Below are positions 58,469 to 64,000 of a DNA stretch of 64,000 bases, in pieces. The notes beneath the pieces are model-generated. The model saw only the letters and a program-made list of their open reading frames with translations, was not told where the DNA came from and did no database searches. Source of the stretch: Hypericum androsaemum. Taxonomy: Eukaryota > Streptophyta > Magnoliopsida > Malpighiales > Hypericaceae. The position numbers and the translations under genes were made by a program. Within the stretch, counting starts at the first letter, position 1, and the number at the start of each line of letters is the position of its first letter. The stretch lies in contig OZ023184.1 in assembly GCA_963995505.1 (NCBI GenBank), forward strand, positions 9,688,308 to 9,752,307. Reading direction: 5' to 3'.

Positions 58469-58769
58469 TAGGGGTGAGCATCATGGCCGGATCGGACTGG
58501 ACCGGACTGTACCCGAAAAAACCGAAACCAGATTTTTAGAAATATTACAAACCGGACTGGACCGGACCCACACTAGTCCGGATTGCCAAAAAGTGAACAA
58601 AAACTGAATTTTGGATCGGATCAAATCCAGATTGGACGGGACCAGAAACCGAATTTTGGGTATTTGCTGGACCGAACTGGACCTTTTTTTTATTTGGTCC
58701 TATTTGGTCTGGTTTTTTTGGTCCGGTTTGGTTTAGTTTTACGATTTCCAGTTTGTTTGCTCAACCCTA
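58469..58769. mobile_element. hAT-type MITE
   Basis: The termini TAGGGGTGAGCA and, reverse-complemented, TAGGGTTGAGCA are flanked by TCCACCGT (58461-58468) and TCCACCAT (58770-58777), matching at 7 of 8. The subterminal regions hold GGACTGGACCGGAC repeats. Non-coding. Confidence 0.85.
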
Positions 58770-58777
58770 TCCACCAT

Positions 58778-59791
58778 CCTCCAGTCTCAATCCACCCCCA
58801 CCCATCACCCTCCTCGCCTCCACCATAGACAAAGCCTTCAAGACCCAGACCATTAGCCGACTGGAGCCAGCCGAGTACACTCACATCGCTGTACTTTACC
58901 GGCCGACCAAGGCTACCGACAGTGGTCCCGTCCTCTGCTTGTTCTGGAGCCAATCCACCAATACCCACAGCCCTCCTTGTCGTCAGCTGGCAGCTTCCTG
59001 GCACTCGGCTCAAGCCCGGGGCTCTCCGACTTAAAACCTCCCTCGTCCCCGGCGTTCAGGTCTAGGTTTGGGCTCCCTCAGCCTCTGCCTCAGTCCTCGC
59101 CTCTACAGCATTCAGTCTCTGTCCCGTCCCCTCTGCAGGTAGCCTCGGTATCTCTCAGGTGCTGGCCTTTTAACCGGCGTCCCAGGGGAGCTTGCTTTTG
59201 GTGTCCGGAGGGGTTGGTCACTGTTAACTTCCCCTTCGGTCGTCTCTGTTTCCGGCGACGCCTTCTGTTTGGCTTTGACTATGCTCTTTGCCGGTTGTCG
59301 TTGGCTTCAATTACTGTCTGCTTTGTCTGAATTGTTTACTATTTTTCATTTGCTTAACTTTCTTTTTGCTTTCTGTTGCTTTTGTTTGGACCAGATTAGA
59401 TATGATATGAGATTCGTATAGATCTCAGTGTCTTTCCTAATGATACAAATGGATAACCTTGTCTTGGTTGGGTTCGTTCGACCTTGGCATTCATTTGTGT
59501 GCATCTTGTATGCATTCAAATGCTCGATTTCACGAGCCTGCGTCTATGATGTAGCCTTGTATTTGTTAGCCGACTTTTGTTTCGGCAGTTATCCATTTAC
59601 GTCGTTTGCTCTTGGAGCTTTTCGACCGACCTTTACCTCCACCCATTCCATTTTGTTGTCGTTAGACTAGTATCTGTTTTCTTATATATATCTTTGTTGT
59701 CAGTCTTTGTATTTTCTTTTCTCGTACTCTATTCTGTTTAATTAATATAGACTTCGCGGCACAATTCTAAAAAAATCTCAATCTTTAGAGG
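58778..59791. other. Intergenic DNA with degraded coding-like sequence
   Basis: Pro/Ser-rich frames (58753-59034, 58977-59330) and a T-rich tail ending AATATAGACTTCGCGGCAC (about 59744-59763) resemble the 3' end of a non-LTR element, but no diagnostic motif survives. I make no gene call. Confidence 0.35.
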
Positions 59792-59799
59792 ATAGAAAC

Positions 59800-60094
59800 C
59801 ATAGTTTTAAAAAATGCGGTCCGACATTGGGCATCAGAGCGGTCCGCAAAAAATTAAACAAAAAGTCGTATCGTATGCTCGATTTATTTTAATCAACAAA
59901 GAAAAATAGATTTTATATGTTATAAATTGGTTGATATTTCTAAAATATAGATTTTGAAACCTATATTTCAACTATTTAGTCTACATAATATGTGAAAAAT
60001 ATTTAAAAATTTTGGTCTGACCGATGGTCTGACCAGTCGGGCCAGAAAACAGACAAAATCCGGTCCGTACCGAAATCCGTATTTTAAAACAATG
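59800..60094. mobile_element. hAT-type MITE upstream of the F-box gene
   Basis: The ends CATAGTTTTAAAAAATGCGG and, reverse-complemented, CATTGTTTTAAAATACGG are bounded by a perfect 8-bp duplication ATAGAAAC (59792-59799, 60095-60102). Same terminal family as 53169-53635, with GGTCTGACC and GGTCCG motifs. It ends about 270 bp before the F-box start codon. Confidence 0.9.
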
Positions 60095-60130
60095 ATAGAA
60101 ACTCTCGTAAGGGCAGTATTGGGAACGCAA

Positions 60131-60137
60131 TATAAAA
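60131..60137 (+). promoter_or_regulatory. Candidate TATA box of the FBL gene
   Basis: TATAAAA lies 36 bp after the MITE end and 228 bp before the ATG, with a CT-rich leader between. Position and sequence suit a core promoter; use is not demonstrated. Confidence 0.45.
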
Positions 60138-60257
60138 AAGGACGACGTACTTCTTCCATTCCACGACCCAAACTCAAACTACCTTTGAGAAAACCGAAGC
60201 CATTTCTGTTAACGGTTGCTTCAAAACAACACCTCTCTTATACGTATAATCACTACA

Positions 60258-60311
60258 CCCTCTCTCTCTCTCTCTCCCTCTCCCTCTCCTTCTCCTTCTC
60301 CTTCTCCTTCC
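60258..60311 (+). repeat. CT/CTTCTC microsatellite in the FBL 5' leader
   Basis: (CT)n passing into CCCTCT and then CTTCTC units, 54 bp, about 55 bp before the ATG. CT-tracts are common in plant 5' UTRs and may vary in length between individuals. Confidence 0.85.
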
Positions 60312-60364
60312 TTTCTATTCCTTCCATTTACAAATCTTAAAGTCCACAACTTTAGGACAGGACG

Positions 60365-63300
60365 ATGAAGAAACAGAAAGCAGCCACCGAAACCGACGGC
60401 GGGAACCCCTTTGATCTGTTATCGGAGGAGATGATATTCACGATCCTGGACATGGTGGACCCACTAGACAGCAAGTCCCTGTCTCTAACCTCCAAGTACT
60501 TCCACACCCTCGAGTCCAAGCACAGAAAGACCCTTAAGCCCCTCCGACAGGAGCACCTCCCCAGGATCCTCCTCAGGTACCCGAACATCTCCCACCTCGA
60601 CCTCTCCCTCTGCCCTCGCGTCAACGACCACACCCTCTCCCTCGTCTCCCAGACCTGCGCCCACTCCCTCACCTCCATCGACCTCTCCAGGTCCAGCTTC
60701 TTCTCCTGCATTGGCCTCACCAACTTGGCTCTCAATTGCAAGGGCCTGGTGTCTCTGGACCTCTCCAATGCCACCGGGCTCAGGGACTCCGGGGCCGCCG
60801 CTCTGGCCGAGGCTAAGGCCCTCCAAAGGCTGTGGCTTGCGAGGTGCAAGCTGGTGACTGATATTGGTGTGGGGTGCATAGCTGTTGGGTGCAAGAATCT
60901 GAGGTTGGTCAGCCTCAAGTGGTGCCTGGGGGTCACCGACTTGGGTGTTGATCTGGTTGCTGTTAAGTGCAAGCAGATCCGTACCTTGGATCTTTCTTAC
61001 CTGCCGGTAATTAACCTCTTAACTTCATCTCAATTGATTGCTTCTTTTTGGATTCCTGCCGTTGGAGAGAATCTCACATCCGAAGTTGTAAGCGGGTTGG
61101 GACGGTTTACAAGTGTGGAAGATCTTCCTACTTACTACCTTAAGATTTTGAGTAGGATATGTAAAGTCTTATATGGTATCAGAGCCAATCTCTCAAACGA
61201 GATCTACGGCCTGTTGTGCTCGCACGACCCCCATTTGAAAGTACGAGAGGTAGTGTGAAACCCAGAAGTTGCAAGTGGGTTGCGTTGGTTTATAAGTGTG
61301 GAAGATCCAACTACTCACTATCTTAATATGGAAATTCTTATAGCTGCATCTCTCTAGTGAGATATTGGTTGGTTATTTCAGGTTTTGGTTTTTCTCTAAT
61401 TGATGTTTTTGTGTGTGTAGATTACCAATAGATGCTTGCCCTCCATATTGAAGCTGCAATATCTTGAAGATTTAATACTAGAAGGCTGCTTTGGAATTGA
61501 TGATGACAGCCTTGTAGCAGTTAAGCATGGATGCAAGTCACTCAAGGTATGTTCTTGTTTGATCTGTTATATCCAAGAAAAGACTGTGTAGCATACTCTT
61601 ACTATTGCTTGGGTACAAATCTTTAAAGTTGAAGAAATGGTGAGGTTTATAAAAAGGCTAAGATTTGGTTAAACTGCGTATGAATCACAGATGAAACAGA
61701 AAACAAAGAACTTAAGAGGAATGTGATGAGGGAAGGCGGTCTTCCCATCTTGTTTTCAACTGAAGTAACGTCGTGGTTAGTTTGTGAAACATTCTTCTTT
61801 CTGATGGTTTTGCTGTCTCTTTGACAGACACTCAATGTCTCAAGTTGCCAGAACATAAGTCATGTTGGTTTATCTTCATTAATCAATGGAGCCGGGGATC
61901 TACAGCAGCTTACTTTAGCATATGGCTCTCCGGTAATTCTTTATTCCTTCCCTGTTATTTGATAGACTTGTGGCACCTACCTATATAATCGTGGATCCTG
62001 ATTTCGTGCTGTTCAGGTCACGCTTGCTCTTGCCAGAAGCTTGAAAATGCTTTCAACGCTGCAATCTGTGAAATTAGATGGTTGCGTGGTGACATCATCT
62101 GGGTTGAAGGCCGTTGGAGATCTGTGTATATCACTGATGGAGCTAAGCCTGAGCAAATGTTTGGGAGTGACAGATGAAGGTCTCTCCTCTGTTGTAGCAA
62201 AACATAGAGACTTGAAGAAACTTGATGTGACATGCTGTCGGAAAATTACCGACGTTTCTATCGCCCACATCACAAGTTCTTGCAACAACCTCACTTCTCT
62301 CAGAATGGAATCCTGTACACTGGTTCCAACCGAAGCATTTATATTGATTGGACAGAGATGCCATCTTCTCGAGGAGCTCGACTTGACTGACAATGAGATT
62401 GACGATGAAGGTTCTTCCTTAATTCCAGCACTCTGTGAAATAAATAACTATATTACGGGCAGCTGTTTGACTAACTGTCCTCTACAGGTCTGAAGTCTAT
62501 TTCAGGATGTTCCAGGCTATCCAGCTTAAAGTTAGGAATTTGTCTGAACATCAGTGACAAGGGGCTTGTTCACATTGGTGCTGGCTGCTCGAAACTTACC
62601 GAGCTCGACTTGTATAGGTAATGTCAACAATTTCCTTGAGCATGGAGCAGGCATTTCCCTTTTGGACTACTTAACTTCTGGTCTTGAACATCCATCATGC
62701 TTGCCGCAATATTTCAGGTCTGCTGGAATTTCTGATTCGGGTATTTCGGCTATAGGGCGTGGTTGCCCTGCCCTGGAGATGATAAATATGTCCTACTGTA
62801 CTGATATAACCGATAGTTCTCTTATCTCATTGGCAAAGTGCTTGAGGTTGAACACATTCGAGAGTCGAGGATGCCCTCGTATAACATCCTTGGGCCTGGC
62901 AGCCATTGCTGTTGGATGTAAGCAGCTGACAAAGCTAGACATAAAGAAGTGTCAGAACATTGATGATGCCGGGATGCTTCCTCTTGCACACTTCTCTCAA
63001 AACCTCAGACAGGTATCCTCATATTGCTGCTCTTGGCTTAGTGCGACATGTGTAATAATATATGATTGGATTGCTGTGTTCCTGATGGCGGTTGTGACTG
63101 CAGATAATTCTATCGTATACCTCCGTCACAGACGTGGGAGTGTTAACCCTCGCAAGCGTAAGCTGCCTGCAGACATTGACCGTGTTGCATCTCAAGGGAT
63201 TGACTCCGAATGGCTTGGCTGCTGCTCTCTTGGCATGCGGAGGACTTACGAAAGTGAAACTTCATGCAACCTTCAAATCATTGCTTGCCCCGGCTCTTTT

Positions 63301-63505
63301 GGAACATCTTGAAGCGCGCGGTTGTACGTTCGAATGGAGAGACAAGGAGTTTCAGGTATGTGAAAAGCATTTGTAAGAATTAGTCATTAATGGTGTTAAT
63401 TGAGCATGCTTATCGAGTCGGTCGGTAATAATAACTGGTGAATTACAGGCGGAGTTGGATCCAAAATGCTGGAAAATACAGTTGGGTGACATGGTTCAAC
63501 AGTAG
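60365..63505 (+). CDS. FBL3-like: F-box/LRR-repeat protein, FBL3-like, 666 aa, 8 exons
   Basis: Substrate receptor of an SCF ubiquitin ligase. Exons 60365-61006, 61421-61546, 61828-61932, 62017-62410, 62488-62617, 62718-63012, 63104-63355 and 63449-63505 sum to 2001 nt. The F-box lies at about residues 15-55 ([40 protein letters not shown]). Cysteine-containing LRRs follow to the end, for example [62 protein letters not shown] and [14 protein letters not shown]. The end is [10 protein letters not shown]. Length and layout match Arabidopsis FBL3 (about 665 aa). Substrates are unknown. Intron 1 contains a TRIM-like insertion. Every phase fits and I see no lesion. Confidence 0.95.
61061..61343 (+). 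mobile_element. TRIM-like retrotransposon remnant in FBL intron 1
   Basis: Two diverged direct repeats (61061-61171, and about 61255-61343) share GAAGTTG, AAGTGTGGAAGATC and CTTAA-containing sequence. Between them, just after the first, is TGGTATCAGAGCC (61174-61186), the initiator-tRNA-Met primer site. The size and lack of coding sequence fit a terminal-repeat retrotransposon in miniature, different from Cassandra because no 5S domain is present. Confidence 0.65.
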
Positions 63506-64000
63506 GTATAAATTAAATATGCTGAGAAGAACAAGGCAGAGAGGTTGGTGTGTGTGGTGCGATTAAGTATCTCACGTTCCTCTCCAAAATAAATAAATAT
63601 ATGTTGGCACTAGCCAGCCAGCCACTTGTTTTGTGTCGGATTAAATGTTGTTTCTTCCTGCCGGCAACTCATAAGATGGGCCTGTTTTATCAATAATAGA
63701 TGATTGGCCTGCTTGACCTCTAATCCACCAATTACATTTACAATTACTATTACTTGTCCGGTTATAGGTCAATTTAAGGATTTGAACCAGTCAAACGTTG
63801 ACGGTTATCGTTTGCAGCTTTGAGGTTCATTAAAATTCTTACCATGGCAAAACAACAAGTTCCATTCATCGCCAAATAGGATATTGATTTTAATCTACAA
63901 TTGAATTCATATATATATATATAGAAAAGTAATACACATAATTTTCATACATCATAAGAATTTAATAATATACAAATTACGTAGAAGATTATCACTTTGT
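63506..64000. other. 3' UTR and flank of the FBL gene
   Basis: Probable 3' UTR with AATAAATAAATAT near 63588 (possible polyadenylation signal), then AT-rich DNA with an (AT) run at 63909-63922. No further gene. Confidence 0.45.

Noticed and set aside
60352..60972. 206-residue minus-strand frame opposite the F-box exon
   Set aside because: Shadow of a GC-rich conserved exon; the plus strand has clear F-box and LRR motifs.
1..64000. CRISPR array, bacterial operon or phage signals
   Set aside because: No spaced short repeats or bacterial gene layout; all gene evidence is plant nuclear.

Overview
This is nuclear DNA from a flowering plant. The genes are split by many short GT-AG introns. The proteins are plant families: ferroportin/IREG, F-box/LRR FBL3, SCAR, ATL RING-H2, ABA2-type SDR and a double-domain D-Ala-D-Ala ligase. 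The spaces between genes are filled with plant mobile DNA: Cassandra TRIMs with 5S sequence in their LTRs, Mutator-like and hAT non-autonomous elements, tRNA-derived SINEs, copia and gypsy remnants and a LINE RNase H fragment. I could not place the species. Exon boundaries were read by eye; for every multi-exon gene modelled as complete, the summed exon length is a multiple of three.

Layout. 1-9.9 kb is a transposon block: a copia fragment, then four Mutator-type inverted-repeat elements almost back to back, a SINE, two Cassandra elements (one nested in a Mutator-type element) and a hAT element. 9.9-16.8 kb holds a 24-exon gene for a plastid-type tandem D-alanine--D-alanine ligase. 18.1-19.7 kb is an intronless PLAC8-family membrane protein with one frameshift. 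21.2-22.2 kb (minus) is a two-exon short-chain dehydrogenase. 23.7-27.5 kb is a deleted gypsy element with a 1.5-kb LTR. 27.7-29.6 kb is the C-terminal part of a broken SCAR/WAVE gene. 30.7-31.2 kb is a small Sel1-like gene.

32.56-36.02 kb is a 3.46-kb Mutator-like element with a perfect 9-bp target duplication that carries a decayed plant-mobile-domain (MAIN-like) gene. 37.9-40.0 and 49.4-51.6 kb are two ferroportin genes in the same orientation, a tandem pair separated by about 9.4 kb of mobile DNA (SINE, copia gag, a third Cassandra, a gypsy LTR remnant, a ~215-bp tandem array with a hAT insertion). One paralogue lacks an intron present in the other. 52.1-52.8 kb is an ATL-type RING-H2 gene with no start codon and an internal stop. 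53-60 kb holds four hAT-type MITEs with 8-bp target duplications, one inside a LINE RNase H remnant. 60.4-63.5 kb is an intact 8-exon F-box/LRR gene (666 aa).

The host genes do not form a pathway. The functional themes are plastid envelope/peptidoglycan-type metabolism (D-Ala ligase), metal export (two ferroportins), ubiquitin ligation (FBL3-like and the dead ATL) and actin nucleation (the SCAR relic). The most distinctive content is the well preserved mobile DNA, most of it bounded by exact target duplications.
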